Position numbers and translations under genes: made by a program. Below the pieces are notes generated by a model. That model saw only the letters and a list, made by a program, of their open reading frames with translations, searched no databases and had not been told where the DNA came from. Shown here one piece after another: positions 34,034 to 42,711 of a stretch of 57,074 bases of DNA. Source of the stretch: Actinokineospora pegani (GTDB lineage: Bacteria; Actinomycetota; Actinomycetes; Mycobacteriales; Pseudonocardiaceae); the NCBI RefSeq assembly GCF_009745975.1, contig NZ_WHOL01000099.1, positions 1-57,074 of the forward strand, given 5' to 3'. Each line of letters begins with the position of its first letter. The stretch's first letter is position 1.

Positions 34034-35377
34034 TCAGCCCGCGGCCGCCGAGAACTCCTCGTCGAGGGCGTAGCGCTGCTCGGGCACCGCCGGGCCGAGC
34101 AGGGTGCGGGCGCGCAGCGCGATCTCCATGCACAGCCGTTCCTGCGGGTCATCGATGCGGTCGCCGAGCAGCTCCTCGATCTGGTGCATGCGGTACCGCA
34201 CCGTCTGCGGGTGCACGTCGAGGCGGGTGGCGATGTCGTTGATGCCGCCCCTGGTCTCCAGCCAGGCCAGCAGCGTCGTGGTCAGGCGCTCCTGCTGCTT
34301 GGGGGTCAGGTTGGCGAACGGGGCCATCGTGCGCTGGGTGAGCTGCGCGAGCAGGAACTCGTCGGAGAGCAGGACCAGGGCCGAGAGGTGGTCGGCGCAG
34401 CGGGTCACCGGCCGGTCGGGCAGCACGCCGCGCTGCACCAGGGCCAGCGCGCGGCGGGCGCAGGCCAGCGACCGGTGCGCCTCGGCCAGCGGGACCATCG
34501 GGCCGACGACGGCGCGGCGGCCCGCCAGCTCGCGGGCCAGCCTGCCCAGGTGCCGGTCCGGGTCGGCGACGATGACGCACGGGTCCGCGCTCTCCAGGTC
34601 GACCAGCAGCTCGCCGCCGAGGATGGACGCCGGGTCGCGGTGGGCGTCGGGGCGGTGCTCGAGGGCGATCACCGAGACCTGCTCGGGGACCACCCAGTCG
34701 GTGGTGCTCGCCAGGTCCGCGATCGCCTGCGGGGACACCGCGGGGTTGGCGAGGATCTGCTTGAGGAGCTGCCTGCGCCTGCGCTCCAGGGCGCCCGTGG
34801 CGCTGCCCTGCGCCTCGGTGTAGCCGGCGATGGCGATGGCGCAGACCTCGTCGACGTAGGCGAAGATCCGGTCCGCCAGGGTGAACAGGGTCTCGGTCGG
34901 CACACCGGTCGCCCGGCCCACCGCGCTCATCCGGCGCCAGACCACGCGCGCGCCGACCCGGACGGCCGTCTGCAGCGCGTCCATCGTGCGGCCCTGGGCG
35001 TACTCGACCTTGCCCGCGTAGGTGAACGCCGAGGTCCAGTGCTGCTCGGCGCCGGAGACGTCGTCGCCCGCGTCGAAGCAGCGCACGACCGCCATCTCCA
35101 CCGAGCGCACCAGCACGTCGCGGAACTCGCCCTCCAGCGGCTGGGCGTAGGCGGGGACCGCGCCCTGGATCTCGCCGATGACCTCGCGCACGAGTTCGGT
35201 GGAGTGGGTGCGCATCCGCGCCGAGAGCTCCGGCGGGATCGCCGACCACAGCGCGCGGGCGGCGCTGACCCCGCGCTCGCTCCAGTTCGGCGTCGGCTGC
35301 CGGGCGCTGGTCAGCCGCAGGGGGGCAGCAGCGGCCCCGGCCCGCCTCCCGGTGCTCGGATTCGGTTCCATCGTCAT
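34034..35377 (-). CDS. PucR family transcriptional regulator
   Basis: This 447-residue protein starts with the ATG at 35377, with AAGAGG six bases upstream. The N-terminal half is an RsbRD-like helical domain (ELVREVIGEIQGAVPAYAQP, VGARVVWRRMSAVGRATGVP, ALERRRRQLLKQILANP). A GGDEF-like middle (ALEHRPDAH) follows. The C-terminus is the PucR helix-turn-helix (LLAWLETRGGINDIATRLDV, then HPQTVRYRMHQIEELLG). It is closely similar in layout to the PucR protein at 55310-56617. The target is probably a neighbouring lipid or envelope gene. Confidence 0.92.
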   Translation of the reverse strand: MTMEPNPSTGRRAGAAAAPLRLTSARQPTPNWSERGVSAARALWSAIPPELSARMRTHSTELVREVIGEIQGAVPAYAQPLEGEFRDVLVRSVEMAVVRCFDAGDDVSGAEQHWTSAFTYAGKVEYAQGRTMDALQTAVRVGARVVWRRMSAVGRATGVPTETLFTLADRIFAYVDEVCAIAIAGYTEAQGSATGALERRRRQLLKQILANPAVSPQAIADLASTTDWVVPEQVSVIALEHRPDAHRDPASILGGELLVDLESADPCVIVADPDRHLGRLARELAGRRAVVGPMVPLAEAHRSLACARRALALVQRGVLPDRPVTRCADHLSALVLLSDEFLLAQLTQRTMAPFANLTPKQQERLTTTLLAWLETRGGINDIATRLDVHPQTVRYRMHQIEELLGDRIDDPQERLCMEIALRARTLLGPAVPEQRYALDEEFSAAAG

Positions 35378-36220
35378 GCGCCACCTCTTCGTGACAAAAC
35401 AGCCGTCCGTGTCGGCAGGGACGGGGGACCGTTTGCTCCACTGACGATAAATATCCTTCCGCGCAAGTGTCAAACACTTGCCGGAACATCTGTGAAATTC
35501 CCCGTTGGCGGGGACGGTCACCTGGCGAGTTGTCGCCCGGCGTGGACTCCGCGGCCAACCATTGTGCAATCGTGACAAGCGTGGCGCCGGCGACCCGCGG
35601 TATTCAGAAACCGCCGCCGGGCTCGAGTCGCACTCTCCGCCACCGCTCGGCTCCACACCGTCACACTTGTCATGACCATGCGCGACGCCCGGCGACGGCT
35701 TGGCGAGCTCGGCTAGACAATTGCCGGAATCTGCGTCTTCCTGGGGTCTTGCACGAAATCTTACCGATCGGTAAGTTGCGAGGTCACGACCGAGAATTTT
35801 CGGTCACTTGTCGACGGCCCGGAACAATTTGTCGTTACCGTGTTTCAGGTTCCGGCAAGGGTGGTAATGGGCTGGTGAAGTCATGGGTTTCACCAGCGCG
35901 TTGACGCTGAAACCGCATTTGTCGCCCTGGGAGACAAAGAATGGGTATTCGCAACGGAGCGGGCAGGCGGACAGCCGCCATCGCCGCTGCCCGTCTGCCC
36001 ATCGCCCCCGGGACAGTCCGCGCCACCGGGCCCGGGCGGCTGACCGGCGCGGTGTCCACGGCCACCGCAGGAACGGGCGACGCGATCGAGGTCGCCCTGG
36101 CCAACACGAGATAGGTCGGAGTGTGGCCGGGGCGGTCCACCGCGTCGTCCACCGCACAACCCGGGCCTGCGCCCGCCGCGAGGCGGGCAGGGCGCGTCCC
36201 CACGGGAAACGGAAGAGGAT
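35378..36220. other. long intergenic region (843 bp) before the surface-protein gene
   Basis: The region is AT-richer than its surroundings between about 35440 and 35880, with several TTGACA/TATAAT-like words but no convincing promoter pair. It contains a 16-bp palindrome (separate entry). A 57-codon frame at 35941-36114 has no ribosome binding site and no recognisable product, so it is not called. The last 30 bases carry GGAAGAGG, the ribosome binding site of the next gene. Confidence 0.6.
35760..35775. promoter_or_regulatory. perfect 16-bp palindrome, TetR-type operator
   Basis: cttaccgatcggtaag is fully self-complementary and has the TTACCG/CGGTAA half-sites common to TetR-family operators. 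No TetR gene is in this window. It lies in an AT-rich patch between the PucR gene and the surface-protein gene. Confidence 0.55.
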
Positions 36221-37933
36221 ATGAGGATTCTGAAGTCCAAGAGAGCGATGGCGGCGACGTCCGCCGTCGGAGTGACCGGGGCGGTGGTGGCCAGCTTGCT
36301 GCTGACCGCAGGCTCCAGCTCCGCCGACACGGTCGAGGTCGACAAGACGCTCACCTACTCCTGCCCGTTCCCGCTCATCGGCGTGCAGAAGCTGACGGTG
36401 AACATCAAGACCACCGTCGAGACCCCGGCCAACGAGGGTGGCGAGCTCAAGGCAGGCGAGTTCACCGCCACCGTGACCGTCCCCGAGACCGCCACCCAGG
36501 GCCTGACCCTGGTCGGCGCGAAGACCGTCGAGGGCAGTGGCCAGGCGGGCATCGTGCTCAACAACGCGGGCATGGACCTGCCGATCGCGATCCCGGACCT
36601 GCAGGTCGCCAAGACCGACGTGCCCGCCTCGGGCACGTTCACGGTCATCGCCAAGGGCCAGGTCCCCACGGCCTTCCCGAAGCAGGGCCCGACCACGGTC
36701 ACCATCGGCGGGTTCAAGACCACGCTGACCCCGAAGACCGCCGACGGTTCCGAGACCGGCCTGGGCACCTTCGACTCGGACTGCACCCTCGACCCGGGTC
36801 AGGACCCGAAGATCCTCGACTTCGAGGTCGGCCCGCCCGACGGCGGCCCCGGCACCACGCCCCCGGGCAGCACCGAGCCGACCACCTCGGAGCCGGGCAC
36901 CACGCCCCCGGGCAGCACCGACCCGACCACCTCGGAGCCGGGCACCACGCCCCCCACCTCCGACCCGGGCACCACCCCGCCGACGAGCAACCCCGGCGGC
37001 GGCACGGGTACCCCGGTGACCGTGGACAAGGTCCTCGACTTCACCTGCCCGTTCCCGCTGATCAACGAGCAGCAGCTCAGGGTCCAGATCAAGGCGACGC
37101 TGACCCCGCCCGCGGCCGCCGGTGGCAACCTGACCACCACGGACTTCGCCGCCATCGCGACCGTCCCCCCGACGGCCACCCAGGGCCTGTCCCTGGTTGG
37201 CGCGAAGACCATCGCGGGCTCCGCGGTCGCCAACGTGGTCGCGGACAACGCGGGCACCGAGATCAAGGTCAACATCCCGGGCCTGAACATCCCGAGCACC
37301 GATGTCCCGGCCTCGGGCGAGTTCTCCGTCACCGCCTCCGGCGACGTCCCCCCGCAGGTCATCCCGGACGCCGGTGAGACCGTCGTCAGCGTCGCGGACT
37401 TCACGACCACGCTGACCCCGAAGACCGCCGACGGCTCGGACACCGGCCTGGGCACCTTCGACGCCCCGTGCACCCTGCTCCCCGGCCAGGACGCCGTGAT
37501 CGCCCGCTTCACCGTGGGCGAGGGCGGCGGCCCGACCACCGACCCGACCACCCCGCCGGGCTCGACCGAGCCGACTGAGCCGACCTCGACCGAGCCGACT
37601 GAGCCGACCTCGACCGAGCCGACTGAGCCGACCTCCACTGAGCCGACTGAGCCGACCTCCACTGAGCCGACTGAGCCGACCTCGACCGAGCCGACCACCT
37701 CGGTGACCACCACCGAGCCCCCGGTCCTGACCCAGGACCCGATCGGCTACCCGGGCACCGGTGGCGGTGACTGGAACTCCGGCGGCGGCTACCCGTCCTC
37801 CGGCGGTGGCGGCGGTGGCGGCCTGGCCTCCACCGGCGCCTCGATCGGCCTGCCCCTGGGCATCGGCGCCTTCCTGGTGCTGGCCGGTGCGGGCGCCCTG
37901 GTGTGGCAGCGCAAGCGCGCCCACAAGGCCTGA
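36221..37933 (+). CDS. LAXTG-anchored surface protein with two DUF6801-like domains and Thr/Pro/Glu repeats
   Basis: The layout of this 570-residue protein is: signal peptide (1-35); domain 1 (about 38-205, beginning VDKTLTYSCPFPLIGVQKLT); a Pro/Thr linker with duplicated GTTPPGST repeats; domain 2 (about 268-430, VDKVLDFTCPFPLINEQQLR); five exact EPTEPTST repeats; a Gly/Ser stretch; the sorting signal LASTG; a hydrophobic helix (LPLGIGAFLVLAGAGALVW); and the basic tail QRKRAHKA. LASTG fits class E sortases, which recognise LAXTG. Each domain has a CPFPL cysteine and a late cysteine in CTL, probably a disulfide. It should be covalently attached to the cell wall. Ligand and function are unknown. 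Confidence 0.88.
   Translation: MRILKSKRAMAATSAVGVTGAVVASLLLTAGSSSADTVEVDKTLTYSCPFPLIGVQKLTVNIKTTVETPANEGGELKAGEFTATVTVPETATQGLTLVGAKTVEGSGQAGIVLNNAGMDLPIAIPDLQVAKTDVPASGTFTVIAKGQVPTAFPKQGPTTVTIGGFKTTLTPKTADGSETGLGTFDSDCTLDPGQDPKILDFEVGPPDGGPGTTPPGSTEPTTSEPGTTPPGSTDPTTSEPGTTPPTSDPGTTPPTSNPGGGTGTPVTVDKVLDFTCPFPLINEQQLRVQIKATLTPPAAAGGNLTTTDFAAIATVPPTATQGLSLVGAKTIAGSAVANVVADNAGTEIKVNIPGLNIPSTDVPASGEFSVTASGDVPPQVIPDAGETVVSVADFTTTLTPKTADGSDTGLGTFDAPCTLLPGQDAVIARFTVGEGGGPTTDPTTPPGSTEPTEPTSTEPTEPTSTEPTEPTSTEPTEPTSTEPTEPTSTEPTTSVTTTEPPVLTQDPIGYPGTGGGDWNSGGGYPSSGGGGGGGLASTGASIGLPLGIGAFLVLAGAGALVWQRKRAHKA
37568..37687 (+). repeat. five tandem 24-bp coding repeats (EPTEPTST)
   Basis: Five in-frame units starting gagccgactgagccgacc run from 37568. 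They differ only at the Ser/Thr codons (tcgacc or tccact). They encode an extended, probably glycosylated stalk and are likely to vary in copy number between strains. Confidence 0.9.
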
Positions 37934-37982
37934 GCGCCTGCTCGACAACTGAATGGTCGCTGACCGGCGGCTGAGCACGGAC

Positions 37983-38020
37983 CGGGTGCCCGGTGGAGCC
38001 TGCGCTCCACCGGGCACCCG
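37983..38020 (+). terminator. 17-bp-stem terminator after the surface-protein gene
   Basis: CGGGTGCCCGGTGGAGC (37983-37999) pairs perfectly with GCTCCACCGGGCACCCG (38004-38020) around a 4-nt loop, 50 bases after the stop. Confidence 0.85.
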
Positions 38021-38156
38021 CGCGTCCCGGCGTTGTCACCCGCACGAGACAACGGGCCCGCCTATTTGTGAGAAATCAATGAGGAATGTTCCCGCTATTC
38101 AGTGCTAATATCCCTGTGTTGTTTCTTTTAATTATTTCCCGCCCGGCCGGAGGTTC

Positions 38157-39419
38157 GTGTTGTCCAGGATGAAACCCCGCGTGCGGCGTGCGGCGATGGC
38201 GCTGCCGCTGACCGCGTTGGCCGTGGTCACGGCCGTGGTGCAGGCTCCGGCCAGCTCAGCGGCGCCCGCGGCTCCCGCGCAGTCGGTCTCGGCGGCGGCA
38301 GCGGCCGACAACGAGCCGCAGGACCCCGATTTCTACGTGCCGCCGAATCCGCTGCCCCAGGGCAAGCCCGGCGACATCATCCGGTCGAAGCAGACCAGGA
38401 CCGGGTCCTACACCGACCGCATCACCTCGTGGAAGGTGATGTACCTGTCCACGAACGCCCTCGGTGAGCCGGTCGCCGTCACCGGCTCGATCCTGGTGCC
38501 CAAGGGCAAGGACCCGAAGACCACGCCGGTCGTCAGCTTCGCCGTCGGCACGCACGGCCCGGCGTTCCGCTGCACCCCCTCGTACCAGATGGAGCTCGGC
38601 GTCCTCTACGAGGCGCCCGCGGTGCTCGACTTCATCAAGCAGGGCTGGTCGGTCGCCGTCACCGACTACGAGGGCTACGGCCCCAACCCGAGCAACACCA
38701 CCTACGTCACCGGCAAGTCCGAGGGCAACGCCGTGCTCGACGCGGTGCGCGCGGGCCAGCGCCTCGGCGAGGTCGGCTTCGCCCCGGACGCCAAGGTGCT
38801 GCTGCGCGGCTACTCCCAGGGCGGCGGCGCGTCGCTGTGGGGCGCGCAGTTGCAGCCGACCTACGCCCCCGAGCTCAACGTCGTCGGCGTGGCCGCGGGC
38901 GGTGTGCCCGCCGACCTGACCCAGGTCGCGCTGACCATGGACGGCAAGCCCGGCTCCGGCTTCCTGCTCTACGCCCTCTACGGGCTGGACAAGGCCTACC
39001 CGGACCTCAAGCTGGACAGCTACCTCAACGACGCGGGCCGCAAGACGCTCTCGGAGCTCGAGGGCGACGCCTGCACCGTCGAGCTGCTGACCACCTACGC
39101 CAACAAGAAGCTCATCGACCTCACCACCACGAGCCCGGTGCTGACCCCGCCGTGGCTGGCCCGCGTCGCGGAGAACAAGCTGGGCCCGGAGAAGATCGAC
39201 ATCCCGGTCTTCCAGTACATGGGCGCCCAGGACGAGCTCGTCGCGCCGAGCCAGCAGCGCAAGCTGCGCACCGACCTGTGCGCGAACGGCACCTCGGTGC
39301 AGTTCAAGGAGTTCCAGAGCGACCACATCACCCTGGTCTACCGGGGCAACAAGGACGCGTTCGAGTTCATGAAGGCCCGCATCGCGGGCACCGCGCCGAC
39401 GCCCAACTGCGGCGCCTGA
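38157..39419 (+). CDS. secreted lipase (alpha/beta hydrolase, LIP family)
   Basis: This protein of about 420 residues has a signal peptide ending near ASSAAPA. The catalytic Ser is in the elbow RGYSQGGG, the Asp in YMGAQDELVAPS and the His in QSDHITLVY. The body (PVVSFAVGTHGPAFRC, DYEGYGPNPSN) matches secretory lipases that split triacylglycerols. GGAGG ends 3 bases before the GTG at 38157 but is better spaced for the TTG at 38160. The ATG at 38169 is 15 bases away, so the exact start is open. An AT-rich promoter patch with taatat at 38106 lies upstream. It could supply fatty acids to the Mce importer and ligase encoded nearby. Confidence 0.88.
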   Translation: MLSRMKPRVRRAAMALPLTALAVVTAVVQAPASSAAPAAPAQSVSAAAAADNEPQDPDFYVPPNPLPQGKPGDIIRSKQTRTGSYTDRITSWKVMYLSTNALGEPVAVTGSILVPKGKDPKTTPVVSFAVGTHGPAFRCTPSYQMELGVLYEAPAVLDFIKQGWSVAVTDYEGYGPNPSNTTYVTGKSEGNAVLDAVRAGQRLGEVGFAPDAKVLLRGYSQGGGASLWGAQLQPTYAPELNVVGVAAGGVPADLTQVALTMDGKPGSGFLLYALYGLDKAYPDLKLDSYLNDAGRKTLSELEGDACTVELLTTYANKKLIDLTTTSPVLTPPWLARVAENKLGPEKIDIPVFQYMGAQDELVAPSQQRKLRTDLCANGTSVQFKEFQSDHITLVYRGNKDAFEFMKARIAGTAPTPNCGA

Positions 39420-39435
39420 CGCCCGGCTGAACCGA

Positions 39436-39468
39436 CAGGCCCGGGGGGACACCGTCCTCCCGGGCCTG
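39436..39468 (+). terminator. terminator after the lipase gene
   Basis: CAGGCCCGGG (39436-39445) and CCCGGGCCTG (39459-39468) form a 10-bp stem that can extend with a G-U and two G-C pairs. It begins 16 bases past the stop. The rest of 39420-39855 holds no gene. GTTAA/TTAAC half-sites near 39784-39811 may be a regulator site. Confidence 0.75.
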
Positions 39469-39855
39469 CGCGCGTCCGCGGGACGCGGATTCACCCGAGG
39501 CAAAACGGGCCGCACCAGAAAACCTCTGACGGGATTCTCGTGGCACCCGGGTACCAGGTGCCACGAGCCTGCCGGGGGGCTTCCACGCGCGGTGGGCGCA
39601 GTTGTGCGCGCTATGGACGCGGCCCCCGCTCCGCACTCTGCGCACTCGCATCGTCGCAGGTCGTCGCGGGAAACCTACTCACAAATCAAGTGTGGCGGCT
39701 AGCGCGTCGATGACAAAAACACCTGCTCGGTGTGCGTTCTCCGAGCAGTTTTCGTTTACCTCTGCGCAAACCCTTGACCCGGGGTTAAATCGGGTGATTC
39801 ATTCGGTTAACCAGGGCGGGGACTCGGGCAGGCGAGCGAGGCGAGGGCGGGTGTC

Positions 39856-41952
39856 ATGGCTGTCGACTGCGTTGTTTACGACACGACGGTGGACCACGGC
39901 CGGTCAGCCCTGTGGGAGGTGCTCGGCGAGCCCTCCCGCTACCCGAGGTTCTTCCGCGGCGTGTCCAGCTGCGACAAACTGGCCACCGACGAGTACGGGG
40001 CGGCCGACGAGTACCTCGTGCGCGCCAACCTCGGCCCCTTCGCCGTGCACACCCAGCGGCTGCGGGCGGTGATCAACCGCCGCGACGACCAGCTCGTGCT
40101 CGCCCCGGTCCCGGACACCGGCGGCTGGGTCTCCATCCGGCTCTCCGAGGCGGGCCCCGGCCGCACCCAGGTCAAGATCGTGTTCTTCAAGCCGATGCTG
40201 CGCCACGAGCGCGGGGCCACCTGGTCGGAGTCGGAGATCAAGAACTGGGCCCGCGACGGCCTGCGCCGGGTCTCCGACCACCTGGCCAGGATCCCCGACG
40301 CGCGAGCCGACCAGCACCGCGAGCCCGGCGGCACCAAGGCGCACGTGGCCAAGACCCTCGTCGGCGCGGGCATCTTCTCCCCGGCCCGGCCCGACCGCAC
40401 CGTGCGCCAGCTCCACGCCCTGTTCAAGTGGGGCGCCACGCTGGCGGGCGGCTACTGCGCCGCCGCCGCCCGCTCGCCCGGCGCCGTCGCCATCGCCGAC
40501 GAGGAGGGCTCGCTGTCCTTCGGCGAGGTCGACGCGCGCAGCACCCGGCTGGCCAACGCGTTCCGGACCGTCGGCGTGGACACCGGCAAGCGGGTCGGCG
40601 TGCTCTGCCGCAACCACCGCTACCTGGTGCAGACGCTGGTCGCGCTGGGCAAGCTGGGCACCGACGCGGTGCTGCTCAACACCGGGCTCGCGGGCTCGCA
40701 GATCGACGACATGGTGCGCAGGCACGACATGGTCGCGATGATCACCGACGACGAGTTCGTGCCGCTGCTGCGCTACGTGCCGCAGGAGGTGCCGATCATC
40801 AGCACCGGGCGGCCGACCGAGGACACCGACACCACCATCGACGAGCTGATCGAGGACGGGTCCACCACCGTGCTCGCCGCGCCCAAGGAGCCCGGCCGCC
40901 TGGTCGTGCTCACCTCCGGCACCACCGGCGCGCCCAGGGGCGCCCGCAGGCCCACCCCCAGCCTGGCCGACTCCGCCCAGGTGCTCTCCCGCATCCCGCT
41001 GCGCGCGGGCGACAAGATCTTCGTCGCCGCGCCGATCTTCCACAGCTGGGGCCTGACCGCGCTGCAGATCGCGATGCCGCTGCGCGCCGGGATGGTCGTG
41101 CAGCGCCGCTTCGACGCCGAGGGCACGCTGCGCGCCATCGCCGAGCACAAGTGCACGGCGCTGTTCGCGGTGCCGATCATGCTGCAGCGGATCATGGCGC
41201 TGCCGCGCGAGGTGCGCGCCCGCTACGACACCTCGTCGCTGCGCATCGTGGCCTCCTCCGGCTCGGCGCTGCCCGGCCAGCTCGTCACCGGCTTCATGGA
41301 CGAGTTCGGCGACGTGCTCTACAACTTCTACGGCTCCACCGAGGTCTCCTCGGCGACCGTGGCGGGCCCGGCCGACCTGCGCGCCGCGCCGACCACCGCG
41401 GGCCGCCCGCCGCAGGGCACCCGCATCGGCCTGCTCGGCCCCGACGGCGACCCGGTCCCGCCCGGGGTCGTCGGCCGCATCTTCGTCGGCAACGACATGC
41501 TCTTCGACGGCTACACCGACGGGCAGGGCCGCGAGATCCGGCACAACCTGATGGACACCGGCGACCGCGGCTACTTCGACGCCGACGGCAGGCTGTTCGT
41601 CTCCGGCCGCGACGACGAGATGATCGTCTCCGGCGGGGAGAACGTCTTCCCGCGCCCGGTCGAGGAGGTCCTGGTCGACCTGCCGCAGGTCGAGGAGGCC
41701 GCGGTGGTGGGCGTGCCGGACTCCGAGTACGGCCAGCGGCTGGTCGCCTACGTCGTGGTCAGCCCCGGCGCCCGGCTGGACGAGGAGTCCATCCGCGCCT
41801 ACGTCCACCAGCGGCTGGCCCGGTTCTCGGTGCCGCGCGAGGTCATCTTCGTCGACGAGCTGCCGCGCAACCAGACGGGCAAGGTGCTCAAGCGCGTCCT
41901 GGTCGAGGGCGAGCTGTTCGAGAACGCCGAGGACGGGGCGGGCGCCGCGTGA
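39856..41952 (+). CDS. SRPBCC domain - AMP-forming acyl-CoA ligase fusion
   Basis: Residues 1-150 of this 698-residue protein form a SRPBCC/START-like lipid-binding domain (DCVVYDTTVDHGRSALWEVL, FFRGVSSCDKL, VKIVFFKPMLRHERG). Residues about 190-690 are an ANL-family ligase with LVVLTSGTTGAPRGARR (phosphate loop, Arg for the usual Lys), YNFYGSTEVSS, NLMDTGDRGYFDADGRLFVSGRDDEMI and the catalytic Lys in LPRNQTGKVLKR. It resembles FadD-type acyl-CoA synthetases that activate fatty acids or steroid side chains. The fused binding domain could deliver a hydrophobic substrate. The gene precedes the Mce operon on the same strand. The specificity is inferred. Confidence 0.9.
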   Translation: MAVDCVVYDTTVDHGRSALWEVLGEPSRYPRFFRGVSSCDKLATDEYGAADEYLVRANLGPFAVHTQRLRAVINRRDDQLVLAPVPDTGGWVSIRLSEAGPGRTQVKIVFFKPMLRHERGATWSESEIKNWARDGLRRVSDHLARIPDARADQHREPGGTKAHVAKTLVGAGIFSPARPDRTVRQLHALFKWGATLAGGYCAAAARSPGAVAIADEEGSLSFGEVDARSTRLANAFRTVGVDTGKRVGVLCRNHRYLVQTLVALGKLGTDAVLLNTGLAGSQIDDMVRRHDMVAMITDDEFVPLLRYVPQEVPIISTGRPTEDTDTTIDELIEDGSTTVLAAPKEPGRLVVLTSGTTGAPRGARRPTPSLADSAQVLSRIPLRAGDKIFVAAPIFHSWGLTALQIAMPLRAGMVVQRRFDAEGTLRAIAEHKCTALFAVPIMLQRIMALPREVRARYDTSSLRIVASSGSALPGQLVTGFMDEFGDVLYNFYGSTEVSSATVAGPADLRAAPTTAGRPPQGTRIGLLGPDGDPVPPGVVGRIFVGNDMLFDGYTDGQGREIRHNLMDTGDRGYFDADGRLFVSGRDDEMIVSGGENVFPRPVEEVLVDLPQVEEAAVVGVPDSEYGQRLVAYVVVSPGARLDEESIRAYVHQRLARFSVPREVIFVDELPRNQTGKVLKRVLVEGELFENAEDGAGAA

Positions 41953-41977
41953 GCCCCAGGCAGGTGGGCGGGCCGCG

Positions 41978-42319
41978 GTGAGCGCTGGGTGGTGGGTCGC
42001 CACCGCCGCCCTGTTCGCCACCGCCTGCGTCGTCGGGGTCCGCTGCCTGCTGCGGTGGCGGTCCCGGCGGGAGCGGGCCCGGTTCAGGCTGGTGCTCGAC
42101 GAGGTGACCCTGGAGATCTCCGCGCTCGCCGACGAGCTGGCGGCCGTCCCGCGCCGCTGCAACGGCATCGTCGCCGAGCAGCGCCGCCGGTCCGCGCAGC
42201 ACTACCGCGAGGCCTCGCGGATGCTCGCGGCGGCCAGGACCCCGCTCGACCTGGCCGAGGCCTGCGCGTTGATCCGGGAAACCCGCGATGACCTCAGAAT
42301 CGTGCGCGAGGGCGCTTGA
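41978..42319 (+). CDS. small membrane-anchored hypothetical protein (113 aa)
   Basis: The GTG start lies 26 bases after the ligase stop. One N-terminal membrane helix (WWVATAALFATACVVGVRCLL) is followed by an Arg-rich cytoplasmic helical domain (VTLEISALADELAAVPRRCN, LRIVREGA). I do not recognise a family. It is likely cotranscribed with the ligase. After it, 42320-42711 has no gene but contains the operator-like repeats listed next. Confidence 0.65.
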   Translation: MSAGWWVATAALFATACVVGVRCLLRWRSRRERARFRLVLDEVTLEISALADELAAVPRRCNGIVAEQRRRSAQHYREASRMLAAARTPLDLAEACALIRETRDDLRIVREGA

Positions 42320-42611
42320 GAACGCGCCCGCCGAATATCGGGCAACGGTCGTTTGGTGGTACAAACCCGTGGGCAAAGCCGCAGCAATTGGCGGCGGATC
42401 GACTTTAGGGGTCGCTGGCGTCCGCACCTCGCCCACCGGTGACAAGAAGTTACCCCACTGATGCTCAACTACGCACAAGTTGTGTCCTCGTGGACGTTTA
42501 TCGCCTGGTAGAACCGCTAAATGATGTTGCTCGCCGGACACAAAGCCAGCGGCCGACTGCGCACTCCCTGACAACAACAGAAGTGCTACCGCCCAGTACG
42601 GAAAGCGCTGT

Positions 42612-42627
42612 TGTCACCGTGGTGACA
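42612..42627. promoter_or_regulatory. inverted repeat upstream of the secreted protein / Mce operon
   Basis: TGTCACC-GT-GGTGACA has perfect 7-bp arms. A further 10-bp palindrome tcacgcgtga lies at 42653-42662. Both are within 100 bases upstream of the 42712 start, where the promoter of the probable mce transcript is expected. Confidence 0.5.
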
Positions 42628-42711
42628 CGCTGGTAACGTCCCGTGCCGAGCGTCACGCGTGATCTCCGCGTTATTTTGCCCGCATATTCATCGGCAGGTG
42701 AGCGTCAACTC

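Noticed and set aside
35941-36114. Possible 57-codon gene (MGIRNGAGRR...)
   Set aside because: No ribosome binding site, low-complexity Ala/Gly/Thr content and no family recognised.
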